From M3007 sp964621185 (GTDB lineage Bacteria > Bacteroidota > Bacteroidia > Chitinophagales > Saprospiraceae): a stretch of DNA of 64,000 nucleotides. The notes below the pieces were generated by a model. It was not told the origin of the DNA and searched no databases. It saw only the letters and a list, made by a program, of their open reading frames with translations. The stretch covers positions 26,586-90,585 of the forward strand of contig CAZULM010000019.1 in the NCBI GenBank assembly GCA_964621185.1, read 5' to 3'. A program made the translations under genes and the position numbers. Shown here in pieces: positions 8,369 through 16,520 of this stretch; within the stretch, counting starts at the first letter, position 1; each line of letters opens with the position of its first letter.

Positions 8369-8959
8369 TTACTTCTTCGGTGTCTTGGCGTTCAGCAGCT
8401 CCAGCACTTCTTTGGTGATGTCGAGGCTGTCGTTGGCCAACAGGATTTGCCCGCCGCGGGAATAGGACAGGATGTAGTCGTAGCCGATCTGGCTGGAAAG
8501 TGTTTTGAGGTTGCTTTCCACATTGGCGTACAGGTCGTTGAACGCTTTCTTCTGGTCTTCGGCGAGCGATTTGCTAAGGCGTTCCTTTTCTTCCTCTAAT
8601 TTTTGGGCGCGCTGGCGCAGGGCCATGTCCGCTTTCTCTGCATCGGCCTGGGTCATGTTGCCGCCCTGGAATTTCTCCTGGAGGGCTTGCGCGTCTTTCA
8701 TCAGCGCCTCTTCTTTGTTGGCTAAGCTTTTTTGGGCGTTCATCATGCGCTGCTCGATGGCTTCCTTTTGCTGTTTCAGCCATTCGTACTTGGCATCCAG
8801 GGTGTCGCCGTTCACATAAGCGATGCGCACACCGCCCGTATTCGCGGGTGCTGCGATCACCTTGGGCTCCGTGCCTTTGGCGTTTTTTGAGTTCAAATAG
8901 TACAGGTGCCCGACCAGCAGGAACAGGATCACGTTGAGGATAATGGGTAAGTGTTTCAT
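8369..8959 (-). CDS. OmpH/Skp-family periplasmic chaperone
   Basis: 196 residues. A single N-terminal hydrophobic segment (ILNVILFLLVGHLYYL) is followed by a short linker, the beta strand RIAYVNGDTL that opens OmpH domains, a long charged coiled coil (residues about 60-140, rich in Lys, Glu, Gln), and the closing YDYILSYSRGGQILLANDSLDIT segment typical of the family. The expected role is holding unfolded outer-membrane proteins in the periplasm. The N terminus looks more like an uncleaved anchor than a cleavable signal. The REP array follows the gene. Confidence 0.9.
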   Translation of the reverse strand: MKHLPIILNVILFLLVGHLYYLNSKNAKGTEPKVIAAPANTGGVRIAYVNGDTLDAKYEWLKQQKEAIEQRMMNAQKSLANKEEALMKDAQALQEKFQGGNMTQADAEKADMALRQRAQKLEEEKERLSKSLAEDQKKAFNDLYANVESNLKTLSSQIGYDYILSYSRGGQILLANDSLDITKEVLELLNAKTPKK

Positions 8960-9158
8960 AATAATTTGTTTAGAAAGGAAGGTTACAGGGTTAAAGGGTT
9001 ACAGGGTTTCATGGTTGCAAGGTTTAAGGAGAGAGAGGCAACTGTGGCTAATGGGAGCATTGGGGCGTATTTTGTGGCGAAAATAAGGGAGATGGAGGAT
9101 ACCGTGGTGAAATTGGAAAATTCAAACTGGCTGGACCAATACTTTGCATCGCCCTTCC

Positions 9159-9228
9159 GCACTCCGCATTCCGCACTCCGCATTCCGCACTCCGCATTCC
9201 GCACTCCGCATTCCGCACTCCGCATTCC
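9159..9228. repeat. Five perfect tandem copies of a 14-bp word
   Basis: The unit GCACTCCGCATTCC repeats five times without error and ends exactly one base before the stop codon (9229) of the TolC-like gene. The same word, on both strands, forms a palindromic insert in tilS at 58943-59063. The rest of the gap (8960-9158) also holds a repeated GGTTACAGGGTTAAAGGGTT stretch and no gene. Confidence 0.9.
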
Positions 9229-9945
9229 CTACTCCTCCTTTGCCGGGTGTTGCACTTGTTCCCAGCGCAGCCCGATAATTTCTTCAAGCTGATATTTCGC
9301 CAGTTCCAGGTCGGTAGCGGCGCGGATGCGGGCTTCGCGGGCTTGGTAATAGGCAGCTGAGGCGGTGGTGTATTCTTCCAGGGTTTTTTCGTCGGATTTG
9401 TAGAGCTGTTGCACGATGATGAATGTGTTGTTGAATTCCTGTTCAACAAGGGCGCGTTCTTTCAAAATTTCGCGGCTGAGGCGGAAGTTGGCCCAGCGCT
9501 GGAGTGTTTCGGCCCTTATTTCCAATTTGCGCTGGTTTACTTTATGGCCGGCGATATCGACCCTTTGGTGGCCGATCTTCGATTTTTCCTTTTGGGTGAG
9601 GATGTTGTAAAGGTTGAGGGTCACGCCAACGTTGTACCGGGGGAAGAACACGTTCCCGAAGGTATCCACGCCGCGCAGGTTCGATTCGTTGAGGTTGAAG
9701 GAGGCCTGCATGTCGCGCATCCACTCTTTTTTGATGTTCTTGCTGTCGCTGCGGGCGTTCAACAGCTCTCCTTGGGCAATGGCGCTTTCCGGGTAGTTCT
9801 GCCAGGCCAATTGTACCAGGTACTCCGAAAACTCGCGGGCTTTGGTGTCGATGGGCTGGATTACGGCGTCAAAATCGGTTTGTTGGGCACAAATCCCTCC
9901 TGCCAAACAGAACATTCCCAGAACGAACAGACATTTGTATAACAT
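9229..9945 (-). CDS. Short TolC-like outer-membrane efflux family protein
   Basis: 238 residues from ATG 9945, which gives the signal peptide MLYKCLFVLGMFCLAGGICAQ; the upstream frame extension lacks signal character. The mature part is helical, with the pattern of TolC-family coiled coils (LVQLAWQNYPESAIAQGELLNAR near the start, YYQAREARIRAATDLELAKYQLEEIIGL near the end). The family normally exceeds 400 residues, so this is about half of a protomer, a single coiled-coil repeat. Function may differ from a true efflux channel. It shares strand with the OmpH-like gene downstream. Confidence 0.6.
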   Translation of the reverse strand: MLYKCLFVLGMFCLAGGICAQQTDFDAVIQPIDTKAREFSEYLVQLAWQNYPESAIAQGELLNARSDSKNIKKEWMRDMQASFNLNESNLRGVDTFGNVFFPRYNVGVTLNLYNILTQKEKSKIGHQRVDIAGHKVNQRKLEIRAETLQRWANFRLSREILKERALVEQEFNNTFIIVQQLYKSDEKTLEEYTTASAAYYQAREARIRAATDLELAKYQLEEIIGLRWEQVQHPAKEE

Positions 9946-10099
9946 GGCAATCAAGTTTAAAGGTGCAATATAGTCAACGCAAAATGGTTGTAAAAATCGA
10001 ATGTCTGCAATCCATTTAAAATCAATCATCCACCCGCCTTCACAAATGCTCAGGCGGATAACGCATCCATCAATCCTTCAAATCCATCCAAATTCAGGT

Positions 10100-10145
10100 A
10101 AAAAAACAAATCCCCCGAAAGTTACCCAGTAACTCCGGAGGATTC
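10100..10145 (-). terminator. Intrinsic terminator of tRNA-Leu
   Basis: Read on the minus strand, AATCCTCCGGAGTTAC pairs with GTAACTTTCGGGGGATT across a three-base loop and is followed by TGTTTTTTT. It starts eight bases after the tRNA end. Confidence 0.85.
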
Positions 10146-10152
10146 CTCGCTG

Positions 10153-10236
10153 TGACCACGACTGGAGTCGAACCAGCACATCCGTAAGGACACTACCCCC
10201 TCAAAGTAGCGCGTCTACCAATTCCGCCACGTGGCC
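10153..10236 (-). tRNA. tRNA-Leu (anticodon GAG)
   Basis: The minus strand folds as a class II tRNA. Acceptor arms GGCCACG and CGTGGTC pair (one G-U), the anticodon stem CTACT/GGTAG encloses loop TTGAGGG with GAG at 34-36, a long variable arm follows, and the T arm is GCTGG-TTCGACT-CCAGT. The D-loop sequence GGCGGAATTGGTAGACGC is typical of leucine tRNAs. The 3' CCA is not encoded. It lies 69 bases downstream of dnaJ on the same strand. Confidence 0.95.
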
Positions 10237-10305
10237 ATTTTTAAAAAGCGGACGCAAAGATAATGGAAAGGAGTTGAATAAAAAAAGAGATGGTGAGAAA
10301 AGGTT

Positions 10306-11475
10306 TCAGGTAAACATATCCTTCACCCGATCAAAAAAACCTTTGTCGTCTTTTCCGGGGCTGGGCTTGAAATTGGGCATGTTGCGCAGTTTTTCCAGCA
10401 ATCTTTGCTCCTCGTCGTTGAGCTTTTTGGGCGTCCAGACATTGATGTGGATCAGCTGGTCGCCGCGTTGGTAGCTTTGGAGGGCGGGCAAGCCTTTGTC
10501 TTTGAGCCTGAATATCTTGCCCGACTGTGTGCCGGGTGGGATGGTGATGCGCGCTTGGCCGTCGAGGGTGGGCACTTCTATTTTGCTGCCCAAGGCGGCA
10601 TCGGCAAAGTTGAGGAACAGCTCGTGGATGATGTTGTTGCCTTCGCGGGCAAAATGCTCGTGCGGCACTTCTTCCACTGTGATGAGCAGGTCGCCAGGCT
10701 GGCCACCCTTGGCGCCGGCGTTGCCGCGGCCCGCCATGGAAAGCTGGATGCCCTCGTGCACGCCTGCCGGGATGTCCACATCGATGGTGTCTTCGCCGAA
10801 GGTGCGGCCGTCGCCTTTGCAGACATTGCAGGGCGATTTGATCTGCTGGCCGGCGCCGTGGCAGGCAGGGCACTGCACGGCGGTCTGCATCATGCCGAAG
10901 GGAGTTTGGGTCACCCGGTTGACGGATCCGGCGCCCCGGCAGGTGCTGCATGTTTCTATGGAGCTTTGGTCGCGCGCGCCGCTGCCGCCGCAAGTGTTGC
11001 ACGGAACTTGCTTGCGCACCTTTATTTTTTTGTTGACGCCTGTGGCAATTTCTTCCAAGGTCATCTTTACCTTGATGCGCAGGTTGGAGCCACGCTCGCC
11101 ACGGGATCGCCGGCCACCCCCGCTGCGCCCCCGACTCCTGCCGCCGCCAAAAAACTCGCCAAAGATATCGTCGGAATCGAACCCGAAATGCCGCAGGATG
11201 TCGTCCATGTCCATGCCCTGGAAGCCGCCCGCGCCGCCGCCCGACATGCCGTCCACGCCTGCGTGGCCGTGCCGGTCGTAGCGCGCCTTCTTGTCGGCAT
11301 CGCTCAACACGTCGTAAGCCTCCGCAGCTTCCTTGAATTTTTCCTCGGCTGATTTGTCTCCCGGGTTTTTGTCGGGGTGGTATTGGACGGCCTTGTTGCG
11401 GTATGCCTTCCTTATCTCATCGGTACTGGCTGTTTTTGGGACGCCGAGCACCTCGTAGTAATCTCTTTTTGCCAT
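10306..11475 (-). CDS. dnaJ: Chaperone DnaJ (Hsp40)
   Basis: 389 residues, the usual length. The J domain (1-70) has the HPD motif in YHPDKNPGDKSAEEKF. A Gly/Phe-rich linker follows, including an Arg/Gly stretch near residue 115. Four CxxCxGxG zinc motifs are present (CNTCGGSG, CSTCRGAG, CPACHGAG, CNVCKGDG), then the substrate-binding C-terminal domains. It works with DnaK and GrpE in protein folding in the cytoplasm. grpE lies 48 bases upstream on the same strand, so they form an operon; dnaK is not in the window. Confidence 0.98.
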   Translation of the reverse strand: MAKRDYYEVLGVPKTASTDEIRKAYRNKAVQYHPDKNPGDKSAEEKFKEAAEAYDVLSDADKKARYDRHGHAGVDGMSGGGAGGFQGMDMDDILRHFGFDSDDIFGEFFGGGRSRGRSGGGRRSRGERGSNLRIKVKMTLEEIATGVNKKIKVRKQVPCNTCGGSGARDQSSIETCSTCRGAGSVNRVTQTPFGMMQTAVQCPACHGAGQQIKSPCNVCKGDGRTFGEDTIDVDIPAGVHEGIQLSMAGRGNAGAKGGQPGDLLITVEEVPHEHFAREGNNIIHELFLNFADAALGSKIEVPTLDGQARITIPPGTQSGKIFRLKDKGLPALQSYQRGDQLIHINVWTPKKLNDEEQRLLEKLRNMPNFKPSPGKDDKGFFDRVKDMFT

Positions 11476-11523
11476 TCGTGAAAGTTGTCTGTTGTTAGGG
11501 CTGCGTGAAGATGGCCGTATGCC

Positions 11524-12087
11524 TTATTTCCCAACAACCACTTTTGCATAGCGGATGATACGATCGCCCAGGGAGTAGCCTTGTTCGGTGACATCTACGA
11601 TTTTGCCTTTCAGGTCGTCGGAAGGGGCGGGTATTTCGGCGATGGCTTCGTGGCGGTCGGCATTAAAGTCGTCGCCAGCCTTGGTTTCGAACATTACCAT
11701 GCCTTTTGAGCGCACAATATTGGTCAGTTTCTGGTGGATCAGCGCGGTGCCTTCGGAAAGGGCGCCATTTTTTTGGGCCCGGTCGAAATCGTCCAAAATT
11801 GGCAGCAGGGCTGTCAAAATTTCACGTCCTGCTGTGGAAATGAGCTCCATGCGTTCCTTTGCCGCGTTCCGCTTGAAGTTTTCGAAGTCGGACAACAGGT
11901 ACAGGAGTTTTTTCTTGGTTTCCTCCAGTTCCTGCTGTAATTCGGCTGTTTTGTCGGCCTCGGGGCTCGCTTCCGGCGCGTCCTGCATGGCTTCCGCTTG
12001 TTCCGGCGCGTTCTCGGGCTGCTCCTGCTCGTTTTGTTCAGGCTCTTTTTCTTTCATGTCGAATATTTTTCTGAGCGTTTTTTTCAT
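11524..12087 (-). CDS. grpE: Nucleotide exchange factor GrpE
   Basis: 187 residues from ATG 12087; a second in-frame ATG is at 12057, and the frame is open to 12222 without family-like sequence. An acidic, Glu/Gln-rich low-complexity head (residues 15-60) leads into the long helix (ELQQELEETKKKLLYLLSDF, then ENFKRNAAKERMEL) and the compact beta domain ending YSLGDRIIRYAKVVVGK, the family signature. It releases ADP from DnaK. It is followed by dnaJ after 48 bases, a standard arrangement. Confidence 0.95.
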   Translation of the reverse strand: MKKTLRKIFDMKEKEPEQNEQEQPENAPEQAEAMQDAPEASPEADKTAELQQELEETKKKLLYLLSDFENFKRNAAKERMELISTAGREILTALLPILDDFDRAQKNGALSEGTALIHQKLTNIVRSKGMVMFETKAGDDFNADRHEAIAEIPAPSDDLKGKIVDVTEQGYSLGDRIIRYAKVVVGK

Positions 12088-12315
12088 GGAGATCGGGGAC
12101 AGTTTATACCAGGATTCTATTGATTTGCAAGGTTTTATGGATGGATCATATTGATTATTAAGGATTTGCCTCCTGATATTTCCCCAAATCATTTTCCTTG
12201 GGTTATAATTGTCAGTTGGCATTCGTGTTGCTGCTTTTTTGTTTGGGGGAAGTTAAAGGCCATTAACCACAACTTTCATGCCCCGGGGCTATTGATGTCA
12301 AATTGTCAGTCGGGC

Positions 12316-12822
12316 TCACAGTTTTTCCGACAACATCTTTTCTATGTATTCCGGCGCGAGGTTTACCCCCATGATGAGGCCATCGGGGTTTAGCAGGAAG
12401 GTTGCGGGTATTGATTTTATGTTGAACTGTTTGGCGAGCGGCCCGTCAAAATTGATGGATTCCATGGTGTGGTAGCGCCATGCCATGCCGTCGTTATTGA
12501 TGGCGTTCAGCCAGGCGTTCCGGCTCGGCTCGATGCCGATGCTGAAAATCTCGAATCCTTTGTCGTGGTATTTGTTGTACAGTTTTATCAAATGCGGGTT
12601 CTCGCGGCGGCAGGGGCCGCACCAGCTGCCCCAGAATTGTAGCAGCACGTATTTCCCCCTTAAGTCGGAGAGTTTGGCGCGCTGGCCGTCAACAAGTGTC
12701 ACCTCGATTTCTGGCACCTTGTCGCCCCCGCTGAAACGGGGTTGGCGATATTTCCAAACGCCGAAGGCCATAACAAAGCAAGCCACTGCAACCAGTCCGT
12801 AACGAAGATAATTTTGATTCAT
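12316..12822 (-). CDS. TlpA-like membrane-anchored thioredoxin
   Basis: 168 residues. One N-terminal membrane helix (residues 7-23, YGLVAVACFVMAFGVW) places the domain in the periplasm. The thioredoxin fold carries the active site WCGPC at residues 67-71 in FWGSWCGPCRREN, the cis-Pro segment SIPATFLL near residue 143, and the TlpA/ResA-type insert. It should act as a thiol-disulfide reductase, for example in cytochrome c maturation or rescue of periplasmic cysteines. It is a single gene; about 230 bases without features separate it from grpE. Confidence 0.9.
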   Translation of the reverse strand: MNQNYLRYGLVAVACFVMAFGVWKYRQPRFSGGDKVPEIEVTLVDGQRAKLSDLRGKYVLLQFWGSWCGPCRRENPHLIKLYNKYHDKGFEIFSIGIEPSRNAWLNAINNDGMAWRYHTMESINFDGPLAKQFNIKSIPATFLLNPDGLIMGVNLAPEYIEKMLSEKL

Positions 12823-12843
12823 ATTTTTGTATTTGCCTTGAGT

Positions 12844-12863
12844 GGCTTTCGCAAACCACTTTT
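12844..12863 (-). repeat. Partial third match to the 44-bp repeat
   Basis: On the minus strand this reads AAAAGTGGTTTGCGAAAGCC, sharing about 16 bases with the cores at 6603-6646 and 42691-42734. It lies between the divergent TlpA-like and flavin reductase genes. The match is short and could be partly chance. Confidence 0.35.
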
Positions 12864-12974
12864 CATTGAGTTCAGCTATTCAACCTGTTGGCGAAAATCA
12901 GCGGGAAGGGGCCGAGCCAGCGCTTGTTTGCAAGCAAGGCCTTACTTTTACCCCTTTCAAACAAACCGCTCCCG

Positions 12975-13856
12975 ATGCTCAAAGTCGATCCGAAAGAAAT
13001 TGCCACCAAAGATTTGCACCAGTTTATGCTCGGCGCTGTGGCACCGCGCCCCATTGCATTCGCCAGCACCATCAGTTTAGATGGTATCCCCAACCTTGCA
13101 CCGTACAGCTTTTTCAACGCTTTCAGCAGCAACCCGCCGATCGTGATCTTTTCGTCGAACCGCCGGGTGGCGAACAACACCACAAAAGACACCTTGAAAA
13201 ACGTGCAGGACACTGGGGAGGTAGTGATAAACGTTGTATCCCACAAAATTGTTCGGCAAATGGCCATTGCCAGCATCGAGTACGACACGAGGGTGAACGA
13301 GTTTGACAAAGCTGGACTTACGCCCCTGGCTTCGGAGCTGATCCGCCCGTTCCGTGTTGCCGAAAGCCCGGTGCAGATGGAGTGCAGGGTGGACCAGATA
13401 CTGCCCCTGGGCGAAAGCGGCGGGGCCGGCAACCTGATCGTTTGCCGCATCGTGCTGATGCACATTTCCGAAGACGTGCTCACCCAAAGCGGGCGCATAG
13501 ACCCGCACAAAATTGACTTGATGGGCCGGATGGGGCGTTTCTATTACGCGCGCGCCAGCGGTGCGGCCATCGAGGAGATCGTGCAGCCGGTGGACGTAAT
13601 CGGTATCGGCTTCGACGGGCTGCCGAGCGCGTTGCGGAACAGCAAAATACTGACGGGCAACAACTTAGGGGAGTTGGCAGCGCTGCCTGCCCTGCCCTCG
13701 GTGGAAGAAGCGGCGGCTTTGCTTGCGCAGGATGCGCGGGCGCAGGCGCTGCTTGCGGGCAAGGTTGCGGAAGAGGCCTGGCATGACTATATCAAAGAGG
13801 TTATTGAGGCGGGGAATGTGGCGCTGGGGGCGGCGCTGGCGGTGATGCAGAAATAA
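12975..13856 (+). CDS. Flavin reductase-like domain protein
   Basis: 293 residues from ATG 12975; the upstream in-frame extension to 12888 shows no conserved sequence. The split-barrel FMN-binding fold of the flavin reductase/flavoredoxin family is recognised from GAVAPRPIAFASTISLDGIPNLAPYSFF spread over residues 19-45, the IVIFSSNR strand, and the AESPVQMECRVDQILPLGE segment. The C-terminal 60 residues are Ala-rich and helical, an extension beyond the core domain. It likely binds FMN in the cytoplasm and uses NAD(P)H; the physiological partner is not evident from neighbours. Confidence 0.85.
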   Translation: MLKVDPKEIATKDLHQFMLGAVAPRPIAFASTISLDGIPNLAPYSFFNAFSSNPPIVIFSSNRRVANNTTKDTLKNVQDTGEVVINVVSHKIVRQMAIASIEYDTRVNEFDKAGLTPLASELIRPFRVAESPVQMECRVDQILPLGESGGAGNLIVCRIVLMHISEDVLTQSGRIDPHKIDLMGRMGRFYYARASGAAIEEIVQPVDVIGIGFDGLPSALRNSKILTGNNLGELAALPALPSVEEAAALLAQDARAQALLAGKVAEEAWHDYIKEVIEAGNVALGAALAVMQK

Positions 13857-13896
13857 TTTCAAAGAAAGCTTCAGTGAACCTTCAACCCTCAATTTT

Positions 13897-14445
13897 ATGC
13901 CTATTAATATCTTCAGATTTTTTCTTGATTTAATAGCTGAAAGCTATGTCATATCGATACTACTATACTGGCTAATTTCTCAGTACGTTGCGCTTTTAGG
14001 CAATAGGAAAGAAGGAATTTGGAATAATTTGAACTTGATAGGTCTTGGATTAGGCATCTTGGTTTTGTGTGATGAGATCAATTCATTTTTTGGCGAGCCA
14101 GCCAGTAATTATGCTCGGATAGATTGGACGGCTCCCTTCAGGCATGCTTTTTGGATGTTTTCGCTTGTCGCATACTGCTTGAGCATCCTTGTTTTTATTT
14201 CAAAAAAACGTCGCAAAGCACCGCGTTGGATAGTTTTGGGGGTTGGATTGTTGCTATTGCCAAAAATTATATACCCATTTAAGGAATGGTTGGTGCTAAA
14301 ACAATTGGGACACTCCATTCCAATTTCATGGCATCTGCTTGCGTTTTCTTCGCCTACCTGGTGGCTCAGCCTAATTTTTGTGGCAACATTCCTTGGTGCT
14401 GCACATTATTTCTCCGCTGCAGCGCCGGCTGGGAAGGCTAATTAA
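13897..14445 (+). CDS. Hypothetical membrane protein, low GC
   Basis: 182 residues with about five hydrophobic segments (residues 10-33, 45-62, 82-104, 112-130, 147-170). I recognise no family. The gene has visibly lower GC than its neighbours and no clear partner; it starts 40 bases after the flavin reductase gene. Positively charged KKRRKAPRW follows the third segment, which puts that loop in the cytoplasm by the positive-inside rule. The composition suggests recent acquisition, though lineage-specific AT-rich membrane genes are also common. Confidence 0.65.
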   Translation: MPINIFRFFLDLIAESYVISILLYWLISQYVALLGNRKEGIWNNLNLIGLGLGILVLCDEINSFFGEPASNYARIDWTAPFRHAFWMFSLVAYCLSILVFISKKRRKAPRWIVLGVGLLLLPKIIYPFKEWLVLKQLGHSIPISWHLLAFSSPTWWLSLIFVATFLGAAHYFSAAAPAGKAN

Positions 14446-14546
14446 CACTGGAAAAGTGTTGGTTTTTGTCAATTGCTGGAAGCCCATTCATATTATTCTA
14501 TATTTTCAACGCAACCCCTTGTTTCGACTTTCCGTAAGGTTGTCAA

Positions 14547-14562
14547 GGTGCAATTCCGCACC
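14547..14562 (+). promoter_or_regulatory. Leader hairpin before the His-rich lipoprotein gene
   Basis: GGTGC-AATTCC-GCACC is a perfect five-base stem 20 bases upstream of the ATG at 14583. It resembles no complete riboswitch. It could modulate translation or be a chance hairpin. Confidence 0.3.
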
Positions 14563-14582
14563 CGGATAAATCTAAAATTTTA

Positions 14583-14981
14583 ATGAAGAACTTCTTGTTT
14601 TTGGGCACCTGCGCTATGCTGGCGGTCCTATTCTCCTGCCAAAAAGAATCATTCTCCGTGCTGAACAACGCCCCTGAGGGCTTCTACGACACTGCGGTTG
14701 ACCGCGGCGGAAAAGGGCGTCACCACCATGATGATTCCACACACGTACACGATTCTACCCACGTGCATGATTCCCTGCATGTGCACTGCGATTCTCTCCA
14801 TGTGCACGACTCCCTGCATGTGCACGATTCAACGCATGTTCACCATCACGACTCAACCCATGTAGATTCGACAGGTCACGGCGGCCACGGCGGCCACGGC
14901 GGTGGTGGCCACGGTGGTCATGGCGGTGGTCATGGCGGCGGTCATGGCGGCGGTCATGGCGGCGGCAAAGGTGGCAACTAA
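14583..14981 (+). CDS. His-rich repeat lipoprotein, probable metal binder
   Basis: 132 residues. The N terminus is a lipoprotein signal (AMLAVLFSC, Cys19). After a 28-residue linker come a HHH cluster and about seven copies of a six-residue unit Asp-Ser-(Thr/Leu)-His-Val-His, then a Gly-His tail with eight histidines in GGH/GGGH steps ending KGGN. About 26 of the last 90 residues are His and there is one internal Cys. Such sequence would bind Ni, Zn, Cu or Co at the envelope; storage, buffering or chaperoning are inferred. No known family is recognised for the DSTHVH unit. It has its own terminator. Confidence 0.85.
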   Translation: MKNFLFLGTCAMLAVLFSCQKESFSVLNNAPEGFYDTAVDRGGKGRHHHDDSTHVHDSTHVHDSLHVHCDSLHVHDSLHVHDSTHVHHHDSTHVDSTGHGGHGGHGGGGHGGHGGGHGGGHGGGHGGGKGGN

Positions 14982-15006
14982 TCTATTTGAACTTATTGTA
15001 CGGAGC

Positions 15007-15047
15007 AACGCGCTTCACAGGCAGTTTGCCCGTGAGGCGCGTTTTTT
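15007..15047 (+). terminator. Intrinsic terminator of the His-rich lipoprotein gene
   Basis: AACGCGCTTCACAGGCA pairs with TGCCCGTGAGGCGCGTT (two mismatches) around a three-base loop and runs into a T tract. It starts 25 bases after the stop. Confidence 0.85.
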
Positions 15048-15427
15048 ATCATCTCTAACCGCTCAAAAAGCAATGCCCATTGCCAGCCGTGCGTACGGTG
15101 AAGCAGCTTTAAATGCAGTGATGGGGCGCTGATTTTTTGAATTGTAGGTATTGAAATTAAAACCGCCGGATAGCTCTAAATTGAGGCCGCCAATCGTCTT
15201 TTGGTACCCAGCGCCAAGTTTTGCGCCAGCCACATGGACGGATTTGTATTCGGCTTTTGTTGTTGAGGATTTGATTACATCTTGGAGGGGCAGATAGATT
15301 GAGTGTTTCCAGTTGCAAAATATTTTTTATTGAATTTGAGTTGAGTTGGTTTTTGTGCCGCTTGTCAACCGAAATTCCGCAACTTTGCCGCTTCCAATTT
15401 GCCCTTGCAGCAATGGCAATACGCAGC
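15048..15427. other. Gap with no supported gene
   Basis: This 380-base stretch holds no convincing reading frame, tRNA or repeat. Only the last 50 bases, with AACTTTGCCG at 15381, look like a weak promoter for the next gene. Confidence 0.5.
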
Positions 15428-16462
15428 ATGACAAAAAAAATACTTCAGTTCCTCTTTTTTCTCGGCCTTGGGAGCGCGATTCTGGCGCTGGTGTTCAACA
15501 GCCAAAACACGGCATTTCAGGCGCAATGCCGCCTCGATGGGGTGCCCGCGGACAAATGCAGTTTGATGGACAAACTGCTGCATGATTTTTCCACCGTGCA
15601 CTTGGGCTGGTTGGGCGCCGTGGTACTGGCGTTCACGGTCAGCAATGTTTTCCGGGCCTTGCGTTGGCAGATGTTGTTGCAGCCCATGGGCTACCAACCG
15701 CGGTTCTACAATGCGTTTTTGACCATATTGCTGGGCTATTTCGCCAACCTGGGGTTCCCGCGGGTGGGCGAGGTAGTGCGTGCGGGTTCGCTGGCGCGCT
15801 ACGAGAATATCCCCCTCCAAAAGGTGATGGGCACCCTGGTCATCGACCGCTTGATGGATTTTATTTGCCTCGGCTTGGTCGTGGGCTTGGCGTTTGTGCT
15901 GGAGGGGCAGACCTTGCTGGATTTCCTGCAACAACAGCAGGGTGGGGGAGCGCAACCGGGTCCGGGCGGGCTTTGGTATTATTTGCTGGGTTTGGGCATC
16001 GCGGTTTTGTGCGGCCTGTACCTTTTCCGCCAGAAGCTTTTGCAATTAGCCTTGGTACAAAAGGTTTTGAACCTGATGCAGGGCTTTTGGGAAGGCTTAA
16101 AATCTGTTTTCAAATTGAAAACCCCGGGCTTGTTCCTGCTTTACTCAGCAGGGATATGGGCGATGTTTTACCTGCAATGCTGGTGGAACCTCAAGGCATT
16201 TGTGCCAACAGAACACCTGACGGCAAGCGCGGCGCTGATGGTATTTGTGTTCGGCACCTTGGGCTTTGTCATACCCTCGCCTGGGGGTATGGGCACTTTT
16301 CACGCCTTGTGCATCGCGGGGCTTGCCTTGTACGGCATCAACGGCGGCGATGCGTTTTCTTATGCGAACATCGCCTTCTTTACCATTCAGATCTTTTATA
16401 ATATTGTTGCGGGAGGGTCGGCGTTGGGCTTGCTGCCGTTGTTGAACAGGAAGGCAGGATGA
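15428..16462 (+). CDS. UPF0104/lysylphosphatidylglycerol-synthase-type flippase membrane protein
   Basis: 344 residues from ATG 15428 (ATG 15413 is also in frame). Seven or eight membrane helices with the family marks: VSNVFRALRWQMLLQPMGY, then GYFANLGFPRVGEVVRAGSLARYE, then LVIDRLMDFICLGLVVGLAF, and a late GTLGFVIPSPGGMGTFHAL. These belong to the LPG_synthase_TM/AglD-like family, which includes the lipid-flipping part of MprF and putative glycolipid transporters. The synthase domain is absent, so a lipid transport or glycosyl-lipid role is inferred. It is a single gene. Confidence 0.85.
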   Translation: MTKKILQFLFFLGLGSAILALVFNSQNTAFQAQCRLDGVPADKCSLMDKLLHDFSTVHLGWLGAVVLAFTVSNVFRALRWQMLLQPMGYQPRFYNAFLTILLGYFANLGFPRVGEVVRAGSLARYENIPLQKVMGTLVIDRLMDFICLGLVVGLAFVLEGQTLLDFLQQQQGGGAQPGPGGLWYYLLGLGIAVLCGLYLFRQKLLQLALVQKVLNLMQGFWEGLKSVFKLKTPGLFLLYSAGIWAMFYLQCWWNLKAFVPTEHLTASAALMVFVFGTLGFVIPSPGGMGTFHALCIAGLALYGINGGDAFSYANIAFFTIQIFYNIVAGGSALGLLPLLNRKAG

Positions 16463-16520
16463 CAACACTGTTGCGTCATACAAAAATTTTCGGGACGGCA
16501 CTGGATTCAGGCAGGAGATA

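Noticed and set aside
9048..9449. Protein with NAECGMRS repeats
   Set aside because: It is the translation of the 14-bp tandem array joined to a shadow frame.
14520..14582. Cobalamin or other metal riboswitch before the His-rich lipoprotein gene
   Set aside because: Only one short hairpin is present; the conserved boxes of known riboswitches are missing.
15157..15429. 90-residue minus-strand frame in the gap before the UPF0104-type gene
   Set aside because: No signal, domain or plausible promoter, and it runs into the start of the next gene.
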